A stretch of DNA of 64,000 nucleotides, from NCBI GenBank assembly GCA_042867185.1, contig JBHZQV010000013.1, forward strand, positions 1 to 64,000. The letters run 5' to 3'. The notes beneath the pieces were generated by a model. The model was not told the DNA's origin and made no database searches. It saw nothing but the letters and a program-made list of their open reading frames with translations. Positions 40,891-49,519 of this stretch are shown here, one piece after another. Source of the stretch: Xylophilus sp042867185. GTDB lineage: Bacteria > Pseudomonadota > Gammaproteobacteria > Burkholderiales > Burkholderiaceae_C. The position numbers and the translations under genes are program-made. How positions within the stretch are numbered: the first letter of the stretch is position 1; each line of letters opens with the position of its first letter.

Positions 40891-42105
40891 TCAGGCGGCG
40901 GCGGTCGGCAGGGTGCGCGGCGTGCTGGTCGCGCGGCCGCGGAAATCGGTCCAGCACTGGCGGGTGAAGTCGTAGAGCTTGCAGGCGCGGGCCGTCTGGA
41001 AGTACCACTTCCACGAGAAGCGCTGGATCACGATGCGGCCGGGCAGCAGCTGCTCCAGCAGCTTCTGCGCTTCCTTCAGTTTGTAGAGCGGGATGCTCAT
41101 GTCCACGTGGTGGGCGGTGTGCTCCATGATGTGGTGCATCAGCGCGCCGATCTGCAGCGGGAAGGTCAGGTGCACCGTGGTCGAGACGAAGGGCTGGGCC
41201 TTGGCCCAGGCGGCGCGTTCGTCGTGCCACGAGACCTTGACGTGGGTGTGGTGCACATAGACCACGAAGCCGATCATCGCGAACCAGAACATCACCGGCA
41301 CCACGAAGCCGGCCAGCAGCAGGCGCAGCACCGACTGGTCGGTGCCGAACGCGGTGGCGACCAGGCCGCCGATCCAGGCCAGCGCGAAGCCGGAGACCAG
41401 CAGGCAGTCCTTGGTGAAGATCGGGCGGTGCGTCGCGGCCTTGCGGTCGGGGAAGAACATCTTGTTCCACCAGATCTCGACCATGTAGTAGAGGCCCGGC
41501 GCCCAGCCGCTGCGGTAGAGCCGCTCCATGAAGCGGCGGGCCGGCGAGAGCTTCCGGTACTCGTCCTGCGTCAGAGGCGCCCAGACGAAATCGACGCCCT
41601 TGAGGTTGGTGAAGCCGTGGTGGACCACGTTGTGGCCCATGTCCCACAGGCTGTAGGGCGTGAGCGAGGGCAGGAACGCGATGCGGCCGATCCAGCGGTT
41701 CAGGCCCCGGTGCGAGGTCAGGCTCTGGTGGCAGCCGTCGTGGCCGATGATGAACAGGCGGCCGATCACGAAACCGGCGGCCAGGCCGCAGAGCAGCATC
41801 GCCCACAGCGGCTCGAAGGTGACGGCGCCGTACAGCGCGGCGCCGAACAGCGCGTAGTCCAGCACCAGCAGCGCGACGGCGCGCAGGGTGGAGCGCTGGC
41901 ACAGCGGGATCAGCCACGAGCGGATCGTCTTGCGGTGCGGCAGCGGCGCGTCGGCGGCCAGGGGCTGCGGCAGCACCGGGGTGCTGGCGGCGTCGTCGGC
42001 GGCGGCGGCGGGAGGCGTGGCCGGGGCGGGTGCATCGGCGACGAAGCCGGTGTGCAGCTTGGGAGACAGGGGCGTCGGCATGGCGCGTTCGGAAGTGGAA
42101 CTCAT
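40891..42105 (-). CDS. Membrane fatty acid desaturase
   Basis: The 404-residue membrane protein has the three histidine boxes of acyl-lipid desaturases: HDGCH, HNVVHH and HTAHH, which hold a di-iron centre, and four to five hydrophobic segments. It most resembles the Delta-12/omega-6 desaturase group in box spacing. The N-terminal 60 residues are Ala/Pro-rich and variable; ATGs at 42105 and 42081 are both possible. A clear terminator follows. It would introduce double bonds into membrane lipid acyl chains, for example in response to cold; regulation cannot be seen. Confidence 0.88.
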   Translation of the reverse strand: MSSTSERAMPTPLSPKLHTGFVADAPAPATPPAAAADDAASTPVLPQPLAADAPLPHRKTIRSWLIPLCQRSTLRAVALLVLDYALFGAALYGAVTFEPLWAMLLCGLAAGFVIGRLFIIGHDGCHQSLTSHRGLNRWIGRIAFLPSLTPYSLWDMGHNVVHHGFTNLKGVDFVWAPLTQDEYRKLSPARRFMERLYRSGWAPGLYYMVEIWWNKMFFPDRKAATHRPIFTKDCLLVSGFALAWIGGLVATAFGTDQSVLRLLLAGFVVPVMFWFAMIGFVVYVHHTHVKVSWHDERAAWAKAQPFVSTTVHLTFPLQIGALMHHIMEHTAHHVDMSIPLYKLKEAQKLLEQLLPGRIVIQRFSWKWYFQTARACKLYDFTRQCWTDFRGRATSTPRTLPTAAA

Positions 42106-42382
42106 GGCGGAAGGCACAAGGCGGCGGGGTTGCTGGGGATGCCTGGCGGGCGCCGGGGGCGCCGCGTGGGTCCGGAGAGACGGGCGGCCGTGCGTCCGTC
42201 CGTGCGACCGGGATGGTAGCCGACGGCCCAAGGCAGACCTGTGACCAAGGTCAATCGCGGGGAATGCGCGCCACGGGCGTGGCGGCCCGGAGTTTCCGGG
42301 GGGTTACCGGCGGGGTCTGGGCGGCATGTGAGAATCTTCGCGAACCGCACACCCCGTGCCCACCCGAAAAGCAGGAGACTCC

Positions 42383-43825
42383 ATGTCCGAACGCCAGCGC
42401 CGCGCCACCAAGATCGTCGCCACCCTCGGCCCCGCGTCCAGCGCGCCCGACATGCTGGAGCGGATGATCCGGGCCGGCGTCAACGTGGTGCGGCTCAACT
42501 TCAGCCACGGCCTGGCGCAGGACCACATCGACCGGGCCCGCCTGGTGCGCGAGGCCGCCCAGCGCGCCGGCCGCGAGGTGGCGATCATGGCCGACCTGCA
42601 AGGCCCGAAGATCCGCGTCGGCAAGTTCGCCGAGGGCCGGGTGCTGCTGGAGCAGGGCGCGCCCTTCGTGCTGGACGCCTCCCGCACCGAGCCGGGCGAC
42701 ATCGCCGGCGTGGGCCTCGATTACAAGGAACTGCCGCGCGACGTGAAGCCCGGCGACGTGCTGCTCCTCAACGACGGCCTGATCGTGCTGAAGGTCGAGC
42801 GGGTCCTGGGCGAGCAGGTGCACACCAGCGTCAAGATCGGCGGCGAGCTGTCCAACAACAAGGGCATCAACAAGCAGGGCGGCGGCCTGACCGCGCCGGC
42901 CCTCACTGCCAAGGACATGGACGACATCCGCACCGCGATGGCCTTCCAGGCCGACTACGTGGCGGTGAGCTTTCCGAAGAACGCGACCGACATGGAGATG
43001 GCCCGCCAGCTCTGCTACGTGGCCGGCGCCGAATTCCGCCACCGCCCGGGCCTGATCGCCAAGATCGAGCGGGCCGAGGCGATCCCCAAGCTCGAGGAGA
43101 TCCTCAAGGTCAGCGACGGCATCATGGTGGCCCGCGGCGACCTGGCGGTCGAGGTGGGCAACGCGGCGGTGCCGGCGCTGCAGAAACGCATGATCAAGAT
43201 GGCCCGCGAGCAGGACAAGTTCGTGATCACCGCCACCCAGATGATGGAGAGCATGATCACCAACCCGGTGCCGACGCGCGCCGAGGTGAGCGACGTGGCC
43301 AACGCGGTGCTCGACGGCACCGACGCGGTGATGCTCTCGGCCGAGACCGCCGCCGGCCGCTACCCGCTGGAGACCATCGTCGAGATGGCCGCCATCTGCT
43401 CGGCCGCCGAGGCGGCGGAAGACGTGGAGCTCGATGCCGACTTCACCGGCCAGACCTTCGGCCGCATCGACCAGTCGATCGCGATGGGTGCGCTCTTCAC
43501 CGCCCACCACCTGGGCGCCAAGGCCATCGTCGCGCTGACCGACAGCGGCTCCACCGCCCTGTGGATGAGCCGCCACCGGATCCACGTGCCGATCTACGCG
43601 CTGACGCCCCGCGTCGCGACCCAGCGCAAGATGGCGATCTACCGCAACGTGCGCCCGCTGCTGATGGACAGCAGCACCGACCGCGACACCGCCTTGGCCG
43701 AGGCCGAGATGCACCTCAAGACCCGCGGCATCGTGCAGCAGGGCGACGTCTACGCGATCACCTGCGGCGAGCCGATGGGCGCGCCCGGTGGCACGAACAT
43801 GCTCAAGGTTTGCCGGGCAGGGTGA
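42383..43825 (+). CDS. pyk: Pyruvate kinase
   Basis: Pyk converts phosphoenolpyruvate and ADP to pyruvate and ATP. The 480-residue protein has TKIVATLGPASSAPDMLERM at its start, NVVRLNFSHG, the active-site block IMVARGDLAVEVGNAAVPAL with the preceding IAKIERAEAI, and ITATQMMESMITNPVPTRAE. The ATG at 42383 follows an AGGAG nine bases upstream. It precedes fba, with a DUF481 and an esterase gene between, and is part of the glycolysis/purine block split by the island. Confidence 0.97.
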   Translation: MSERQRRATKIVATLGPASSAPDMLERMIRAGVNVVRLNFSHGLAQDHIDRARLVREAAQRAGREVAIMADLQGPKIRVGKFAEGRVLLEQGAPFVLDASRTEPGDIAGVGLDYKELPRDVKPGDVLLLNDGLIVLKVERVLGEQVHTSVKIGGELSNNKGINKQGGGLTAPALTAKDMDDIRTAMAFQADYVAVSFPKNATDMEMARQLCYVAGAEFRHRPGLIAKIERAEAIPKLEEILKVSDGIMVARGDLAVEVGNAAVPALQKRMIKMAREQDKFVITATQMMESMITNPVPTRAEVSDVANAVLDGTDAVMLSAETAAGRYPLETIVEMAAICSAAEAAEDVELDADFTGQTFGRIDQSIAMGALFTAHHLGAKAIVALTDSGSTALWMSRHRIHVPIYALTPRVATQRKMAIYRNVRPLLMDSSTDRDTALAEAEMHLKTRGIVQQGDVYAITCGEPMGAPGGTNMLKVCRAG

Positions 43826-43828
43826 CTG

Positions 43829-44030
43829 AGGCCCCCCGGCTTTTCACTCCGCTGCCGCTGCGTGTCATTCGCCACCCCCTGAGGGGAGGCTCCGCCGAGT
43901 CCAGGGGTACCCTGGCCTGGATCAATCTGGCTCCCCCCGGCTTTTCACTCCGCTGCCGCTACGTGTAATTCGCCACCCCCTGAGGGGGAGGCTCCGCCGA
44001 GTCCAGGGAGACCCTGGCCTGGCGGGGGCT
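43829..44030 (+). repeat. Two tandem copies of the GC-rich dispersed repeat after pyk
   Basis: Copies start near 43829 and 43930, about 101 bases apart. Both hold CCCCCCGGCTTTTCACTCCG, CTGCCGCT(G/A)CGTGT, ATTCGCCACCCCCTGAGGGG and GGCTCCGCCGAGTCCAGGG. The CCCCCTGAGGGGG core is a strong dyad. They fill the 260-base gap between the convergent pyk and DUF481 genes. Confidence 0.9.
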
Positions 44031-44085
44031 GGACGGGGCACGGGGCGGTGACCGTATTGGCCGGCGTCGTGGTATAGGCGTCGCG

Positions 44086-44853
44086 TTAGTCGAAGCGCAG
44101 GGATACGCCGGTGACGAACGAGGCGTCGCCTTTCTTGATGCCCACGCCGGGGTCGCTGTCGTAGCGGTAGTTCAGGCCGGCGGTCAGGTTGAGGGTGGGG
44201 GTCATCGCCACCGAGATGCCGGTTTCCAGGGCGCCGCGGTAGGCGCCGCGGTCGGTCAGGTTGGGGTAGACGGTGACCTTCTGGCGGATGCGGGTGGTGT
44301 TGGTGAGCCGGTGGCTCGATTCCTCGGCCATCACCAGCTCGGTGCGGCCGTATTCGGAGCGCACCTGGTCCAGCACCTCGGTGGGGGTGACGTACTTGTC
44401 CTGGGTGTAGCCCAGGCCGAGCGAGATGTCGAGGTTGTTCTCGTCGCCGCGGAGCATGTGGCGGCCGACGCCGCCCGCCAGCGAATACCGGTGGCCGATG
44501 TTGGAAGGCCGGTCGCGGATCAGGTCGATCGCGCCGAAGCTGAAGCTGTTGCGCGAGATGTCGCGGTTGTACTGCGTGCCGAGCGAATAGCGCTGGGCCG
44601 ATTTGCTGCCGTTGGCCTGGCCGTAGTTGAGCTGGCCGCGGGCGATGAGCTTGTCGTGTTCGGTGACCCGGGCCGCCTCGCCGCTGGCGTTGATCGCGGT
44701 GGTGTCGCTGTTGCCCTTGGTGGCGTTGCCGCCGGCGCTGAACAGGTAGCGCCACTCGCCGTCGGGTTTCAGCGTGACCTGTGCCCAGGTGGCGGCGGGC
44801 AGGCAGGCGGTGGCCGCGGCGCAGGCGGCCAGCGTGATGACGCGGAACTTCAA
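44086..44853 (-). CDS. DUF481-family outer-membrane beta-barrel protein
   Basis: The 255-residue protein has a signal peptide (LKFRVITLAACAAATACLPA-ATWAQ). The mature part consists of alternating strands with DUF481 features (WRYLFSAGGNATKGNSDTT ... LNYRYDSDPGVGIKKGDASF ... VTGVSLRFD), ending in the Phe-Asp outer-membrane pattern. The start is a TTG at 44853, six bases after a perfect AAGGAG; no ATG fits. Function of the family is unknown, probably a small outer-membrane barrel. It diverges from an esterase gene over 214 bases. Confidence 0.8.
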   Translation of the reverse strand: MKFRVITLAACAAATACLPAATWAQVTLKPDGEWRYLFSAGGNATKGNSDTTAINASGEAARVTEHDKLIARGQLNYGQANGSKSAQRYSLGTQYNRDISRNSFSFGAIDLIRDRPSNIGHRYSLAGGVGRHMLRGDENNLDISLGLGYTQDKYVTPTEVLDQVRSEYGRTELVMAEESSHRLTNTTRIRQKVTVYPNLTDRGAYRGALETGISVAMTPTLNLTAGLNYRYDSDPGVGIKKGDASFVTGVSLRFD

Positions 44854-44955
44854 ATCGGACTCCTTCCTCGGTTTCGGGCCCGCAAACGCGCAGCACCCGA
44901 CTCTCTCATGGTGCACTGCAACAGGCCCCGGGTTCCCGCCGGCAGATGTGCCAGT

Positions 44956-44973
44956 TGTATCAAGGTGATAACA
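44956..44973. promoter_or_regulatory. Imperfect palindrome in the DUF481/esterase divergent region
   Basis: TGTATCA, spacer AGG, TGATAACA form an inverted repeat apart from one extra A. It is one of few A/T-rich spots in the divergent 214-base gap and could be an operator or promoter element. No regulator is assigned. Confidence 0.3.
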
Positions 44974-45067
44974 CTGTGCGGCGGCATCGTCCCTACAGTG
45001 CCCCAACGGCCCCGTCGGGCCACGGTGCGCGCCGACACCGTATTTTCCCTCGGCAGATGAACCGTTC

Positions 45068-45958
45068 ATGAACCCGGACCCTCTCGACTCCCCCGCCCGC
45101 CGGGCGGGCCTGCTGGCGGCCGCGGCCACGCTGCTGTCGGCCTGCAGCGGTGCCCAGGTGCTCGACCGGCTGGTGCCGCGCAGCGGCTACCGGCTGCAGC
45201 CCGGCATCGCCTACGGCCCCGATCCGCGCCAGAAGCTCGACGTGTACCGGCCGCCCGAAGGCGCCCGCACCGGCGGCACGCCGCCGCCGATCGTCGTCTT
45301 CTTCTACGGCGGCACCTGGACGATGGGCGAGCGGGCCGACTACCGCTTCGTCGGCGAGGCACTGGCCGCGCACGGCGCGATCGCGGTGGTGCCCGACTAC
45401 CGGCTGAGCCCCGGCGTCCGCTACCCCGAATTCGTGCGCGACAGCGCCCGGGCGGTGCGCTGGGCCTTCGACCATGCGGCCGAGATCGGGGGCGACGCCG
45501 CCGACATCGTGCCGATGGGCCACAGCGCCGGCGGCTACAACGCGGCGATGCTGGCGCTCGATCCGCGCTGGCTGCAGGAGGCGGGCCTGGCGCCGCGGCA
45601 GCTCAAGGGCTGGATCGGCCTGGCCGGCCCCTACGACTTCCTGCCGATCGACAACCCCGACGCGCAGGTCGCCTTCGACTGGCCCCGCACCCCGGCCGAT
45701 TCCCAGCCCCTGGCGCATGCCTCTTCCGCCGCGCCCCGCACCCTGCTGGTCGCCGCCGACACCGACAGCGTGGTCAACCCGCGCCGCAACACCTTCGCGA
45801 TGGCCGAGAAACTGCAGGCGGCGGGCGTCGACGTGACCTTGCGCCACTACGGCCGCATCAACCACGTGACGCTCGTCGGCAGCCTGGCCGCGCCGCTGCG
45901 CTGGCTGGCGCCGGTGCAAGCCGACGTGCTGGCGTTCCTGGGCCTGCCGCCCGCCTGA
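45068..45958 (+). CDS. Alpha/beta hydrolase (carboxylesterase) with lipoprotein signal
   Basis: The 296-residue protein starts with a signal ending LLSAC, a lipobox, so it is probably a lipoprotein. The hydrolase core has YGPDPRQKLDVYRP, VVFFYGGTWTMGE (oxyanion loop, HGG-type with Tyr), the nucleophile motif GHSAGG, an Asp in VAADTDSVV and a His in RINHVTL. It belongs to the hormone-sensitive-lipase/BD-FAE-like group of esterases. Substrate unknown. It stands between the DUF481 gene and fba and is probably transcribed alone. Confidence 0.85.
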   Translation: MNPDPLDSPARRAGLLAAAATLLSACSGAQVLDRLVPRSGYRLQPGIAYGPDPRQKLDVYRPPEGARTGGTPPPIVVFFYGGTWTMGERADYRFVGEALAAHGAIAVVPDYRLSPGVRYPEFVRDSARAVRWAFDHAAEIGGDAADIVPMGHSAGGYNAAMLALDPRWLQEAGLAPRQLKGWIGLAGPYDFLPIDNPDAQVAFDWPRTPADSQPLAHASSAAPRTLLVAADTDSVVNPRRNTFAMAEKLQAAGVDVTLRHYGRINHVTLVGSLAAPLRWLAPVQADVLAFLGLPPA

Positions 45959-46108
45959 CCCGGTCGCAGGCCGTGTCGGGGGCTTGGCGGTGTTCGCTGA
46001 CAGCCGGCCGGGACGCCCGCCGCTAAAATCCGGAGGTTACCGTCCGGTTACCGCGCCGTCTGCCGGCTGCGGGCCGCCGGCCTCCAACCCCTACTTTGGA
46101 TCACCACC

Positions 46109-47173
46109 ATGGCATTAGTCTCGATGCGAGAGTTGCTCGACCACGCCGCCGCGAACGGCTACGGCATTCCGGCCTTCAACGTCAACAACCTCGAGCAGGT
46201 ACAGGCCGTGATGGAAGCCGCCAAGGAAACCGGTGCGCCGGTGATCCTGCAGGCCAGCGCCGGCGCCCGCAAGTACGCCGGCGAGGCGTTCATCAAGCAC
46301 CTGATCCAGGCCGCCGTGGAGCAGTACCCGAACATCCCGCTGGTGATGCACCAGGACCACGGCCAGAGCCCGGCCATCTGCCAGGGCGCGATCGACCTGG
46401 GTTTCTCTTCGGTGATGATGGACGGCTCCTTGCGTGAAGACGGCAAGACCCCGGCCGACTTCGACTACAACACCGACGTGACCCGCAAGGTCGTCGAGAT
46501 GGCGCACAAGTACGGCGTCACCGTCGAAGGCGAACTGGGCTGCCTGGGCAACCTCGAGACCGGCGACGCCGGCGAGGAAGACGGCATCGGCGCCGACGTG
46601 AAGCTCGACCACAGCCAGATGCTGACCGATCCGGAAGAAGCCGCCGCCTTCGTCAAGGCCACCCAGCTGGACGCGCTGGCCATCGCCATCGGCACCAGCC
46701 ACGGCGCCTACAAGTTCAGCCGCCCGCCCACCGGCGACATCCTGGCCATCTCGCGCGTCAAGGAAATCCATGCCCGGATTCCCAACACCCACCTGGTGAT
46801 GCACGGCTCGTCCAGCGTGCCGCAGGACCTGCTGGCCATCATCAACCAGTACGGCGGCAAGCTGAAGGAAACCTACGGCGTGCCCGTCTCGGAAATCCAG
46901 GAAGCGATCAAGTTCGGCGTGCGCAAGATCAACATCGACACCGACATCCGCCTGGCGATGACCGGCGCGGTGCGCAAGTTCCTGTTCGAGAACCCCGACA
47001 AGTTCGATGCCCGCGAATGGTTGAAGCCCGCCCGCGAGGCCGCCAAGCAGATCTGCAAGCAGCGCTACATCGAGTTCGGCTGCGAAGGCCAGGGCGCCAA
47101 GGTCAAGGGCGACAGCCTGCAGGTCGTCGCCGCCAAGTACGCCAAGGGCGAACTGGCGCAGGTCGTCCAGTAA
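46109..47173 (+). CDS. fba: Class II fructose-1,6-bisphosphate aldolase
   Basis: This zinc aldolase interconverts fructose-1,6-bisphosphate with two triose phosphates. The 354-residue protein begins MALVSMRELLDHAAANGYGI and has the class II signatures PLVMHQDHGQSP (zinc-binding His), FSSVMMDGSL, VEGELGCLGNLETG and HLVMHGSSSVPQ. It fits the CbbA-type subgroup of proteobacteria. A strong terminator follows at 47222. The 150 bases upstream contain the promoter; nothing else stands out there. Confidence 0.97.
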   Translation: MALVSMRELLDHAAANGYGIPAFNVNNLEQVQAVMEAAKETGAPVILQASAGARKYAGEAFIKHLIQAAVEQYPNIPLVMHQDHGQSPAICQGAIDLGFSSVMMDGSLREDGKTPADFDYNTDVTRKVVEMAHKYGVTVEGELGCLGNLETGDAGEEDGIGADVKLDHSQMLTDPEEAAAFVKATQLDALAIAIGTSHGAYKFSRPPTGDILAISRVKEIHARIPNTHLVMHGSSSVPQDLLAIINQYGGKLKETYGVPVSEIQEAIKFGVRKINIDTDIRLAMTGAVRKFLFENPDKFDAREWLKPAREAAKQICKQRYIEFGCEGQGAKVKGDSLQVVAAKYAKGELAQVVQ

Positions 47174-47221
47174 TGCCCGCGGGGCCCGCCGCCCGGCGGC
47201 CCCTGTGGCGATAATCCACCA

Positions 47222-47248
47222 GCCCGCCGCGTCTTGGCGGGCTTTTTT
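47222..47248 (+). terminator. Intrinsic terminator of fba
   Basis: GCCCGCC (47222-47228), loop GCGTCTT, GGCGGGC (47236-47242), then TTTTTT. It lies 16 bases before the purC start, so purC would need its own promoter or read-through. Confidence 0.9.
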
Positions 47249-47263
47249 CTTGCCGTGCCGACC

Positions 47264-48175
47264 ATGACCGCTACCGCCCTCCACACCTCCGCCCTCAACT
47301 CCCTGCCGCTGCTGGCCCGCGGCAAGGTGCGCGACAACTACGCCGTCGGCGACGACCGCATCCTGATGGTCGCGAGCGACCGGCTCTCGGCCTTCGACGT
47401 GATCATGGGCGAGCCGATCCCCGGCAAGGGTGAGCTGCTGACGCAGATGGCGCTGTTCTGGTTCGACCGGCTGGGCGACATCATTCCCAACCACCTGACC
47501 GGCGACGCGCCCGAGAGCGTGGTGAGCGCCGCCGAGGTGCCGCAGATCACCGGCCGCTCGATGCTGGTCCAGCGGCTGAAGCCCATTCCCGTCGAGGCGG
47601 TGGTGCGCGGCTACCTGGCCGGCAGCGGCTGGCAGGAGTACCAGGCGTCGCAGTCGGTCTGCGGCGTGCCGCTGCCGGCCGGTTTGAAGAACGCCAGCCC
47701 GCTGCCCGAGCCGATCTTCACCCCCGCCGCCAAGGCCGCGATGGGCGAGCACGACGAGAACATCACCTACGAGCAGGTGGTCGGGACGGTCGGCCCCGAC
47801 CTGGCCGCCCAGATCCGCGACGTGAGCATCGCCATCTACAAGAAGGCCGCCGCCATCGCCCGCGAGAAGGGCATGATCATCGCCGACACCAAGTTCGAGT
47901 TCGGCCTGGACCCTGCGGGCAAGCTGGTGCTGATGGACGAGGTATTGACGCCCGATTCGTCCCGCTACTGGCCGGTGGAAGGCTACGACGCGGCCTTCGC
48001 CGCCGGCACCAATCCGCCGAGCTACGACAAGCAGTTCGTGCGCGACTGGCTGGAGGCGGTGCGCATCCACGGCAAGGCCTGGGACAAGACCGCGCCGGCA
48101 CCGCGCCTGCCGCAGGACGTGATCGAGAAGACCGCCGCCAAGTACCGCGAAGCGCTGGAACGGCTCACCGCCTGA
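47264..48175 (+). CDS. purC: Phosphoribosylaminoimidazole-succinocarboxamide synthase
   Basis: PurC joins aspartate to CAIR in purine synthesis. The 303-residue protein has LLARGKVRDNYAV at its start, VASDRLSAFDVIMGEPIPGK, VVRGYLAGSGW, and MIIADTKFEFGLDPAGKLVL with MDEVLTPDSSRYWP, all typical of the longer PurC form. The ATG at 47264 gives the usual N-terminus. It belongs to the pur block with purE and purK further on, separated from them by two genes on the other strand. Confidence 0.96.
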   Translation: MTATALHTSALNSLPLLARGKVRDNYAVGDDRILMVASDRLSAFDVIMGEPIPGKGELLTQMALFWFDRLGDIIPNHLTGDAPESVVSAAEVPQITGRSMLVQRLKPIPVEAVVRGYLAGSGWQEYQASQSVCGVPLPAGLKNASPLPEPIFTPAAKAAMGEHDENITYEQVVGTVGPDLAAQIRDVSIAIYKKAAAIAREKGMIIADTKFEFGLDPAGKLVLMDEVLTPDSSRYWPVEGYDAAFAAGTNPPSYDKQFVRDWLEAVRIHGKAWDKTAPAPRLPQDVIEKTAAKYREALERLTA

Positions 48176-48183
48176 GTAAACCG

Positions 48184-48230
48184 CTGCCGGCCGGCTGCCG
48201 AAGCCGGCCACCAGCTATCGTTTCAGGAGC
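48184..48230. repeat. Dispersed palindromic repeat (short family) between purC and the MFS gene
   Basis: GCCGGCCGGCTGCCGAAGCC then GGCCACCAGCTATCG and TTTCAGGAGC give flank and half of the palindrome. The right part runs into the 3' end of the MFS gene, whose last codons it supplies. Confidence 0.6.
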
Positions 48231-49455
48231 GTGACGCCGCCGTGGCGGCCCGGGTGTCGTGCCCCCGCTGCCGCAGCGACGCGGCCAGCGCCACCAGGGC
48301 CAGCAGCACCAGCAGGCCGCCGTAGCCCAGCGCGGTGGTCTTCAGCCCCACCCGGCCGGCGCCCAGCCCGGCGGCGATGGCGGGGATCGCGAAGGCCAGG
48401 TAGCTCAGCACGAAGAAGCTGGCCATCAACCCCGCCCGCTCGTGCGGCGCCGCCAGCGGCACCAGGCTGCGCACCGCGCCGTTGAACCCTGCGCCGAAGC
48501 CCAGCCCCGCCACCAGCGTGCCGCCGAAGAAGGCCCAGGCCGCGTGCGCCTGCACGCCCGCCAGCGTCACCGCCAGGCCCGCCGCCAGCGTGGCCGCGCT
48601 GCCCAGCAGCACCGCGCGCGGCGACCGCGACTGCACGAAGACGATCGCCACCGCGCCGCTGGTCACCAGCGTCGCGATCAGCGCGCCGCCCACCACCGGC
48701 GATGCGCTGTCGGTCACCTGCCGGGCCAGCGTCGGCCCCAGCGACAGGTAGAAGCCGCCCAGCGCCCAGCCCGCGGTGTTGAGCGGCAGCACCCGCCACA
48801 GCGTGGCGCGCGCGGCGGCCGGCACCTCGACCTGCGGCCGCAGCGAGCGCCAGACGCCGGGGCGCGGCGCCACCGGGTCGGGCAGCCACCAGGCCGCCAG
48901 CGTCTGCAGCGCCAGCACCGGCAGCAGCAGCTCGAACACCAGGTGCGTCGGCCGGCCCGCGTACTGCACCAGCAGCCCGGTGCCGAGCGCGCCCAGGCCC
49001 ATGCCCAGCATCGGCGCCACGCTGTTGAACAGGGCGCCGCGCCGGGGGTGCAGGTCGAGCAGCATCGCGCTCAGGGCACTGGTGGCGATGCCGGTGGCCA
49101 GGCCCTGCACGATGCGCGCCGCGAACAGCCAGCCCACCGAAGGCGCCTGCCAGAAGAGCGCTACCGAGACGATCTCCAGCACCAGGGCCAGCACGATCAC
49201 CGTGCGCCGCCCCAGGTGGTCGGACAGCGAGCCGAACAGCAGCAGCGCCGCCAGCAGCGCGAACGCGTAGCTGGCGAACACGGCGGTCAGCATCGCCGCC
49301 GAGAACCCCCAGGCCTCGCGGTACAGCCCGTAGAGCGGCGAGGGCGCGCTCGACGCCGCCAGGAAGCAGACGACGACCGAGACGGTCAGCACGAACGCGC
49401 TGCGCGGCGGCAGGTGCCGGCGGGTGGCGGGCAGGGTGGGAAGAGGGAGCGTCAT
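48223..49455 (-). CDS. MFS transporter
   Basis: The 410-residue protein has about 12 membrane segments and the loop motif LFGSLSDHLGRRTVI of the major facilitator superfamily, with a drug/sugar-exporter look (PSPLYGLYREAWGFSAAMLT near the start). Substrate cannot be told. It lies on the opposite strand to the purine genes around it, and its 3' end overlaps a dispersed repeat. Confidence 0.82.
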   Translation of the reverse strand: MTLPLPTLPATRRHLPPRSAFVLTVSVVVCFLAASSAPSPLYGLYREAWGFSAAMLTAVFASYAFALLAALLLFGSLSDHLGRRTVIVLALVLEIVSVALFWQAPSVGWLFAARIVQGLATGIATSALSAMLLDLHPRRGALFNSVAPMLGMGLGALGTGLLVQYAGRPTHLVFELLLPVLALQTLAAWWLPDPVAPRPGVWRSLRPQVEVPAAARATLWRVLPLNTAGWALGGFYLSLGPTLARQVTDSASPVVGGALIATLVTSGAVAIVFVQSRSPRAVLLGSAATLAAGLAVTLAGVQAHAAWAFFGGTLVAGLGFGAGFNGAVRSLVPLAAPHERAGLMASFFVLSYLAFAIPAIAAGLGAGRVGLKTTALGYGGLLVLLALVALAASLRQRGHDTRAATAASRS

Positions 49456-49519
49456 CGCAGGACCCCGCGCCAGATGAACGGCTGTAGCACCCGCGCCGTG
49501 CCGGTCGCGGGCGGGCCGG

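Noticed and set aside
44854..45129. 92-residue N-terminal extension of the DUF481 protein
   Set aside because: A perfect AAGGAG and a signal peptide directly follow at the TTG start at 44853. The extension would remove the signal peptide from the N-terminus.
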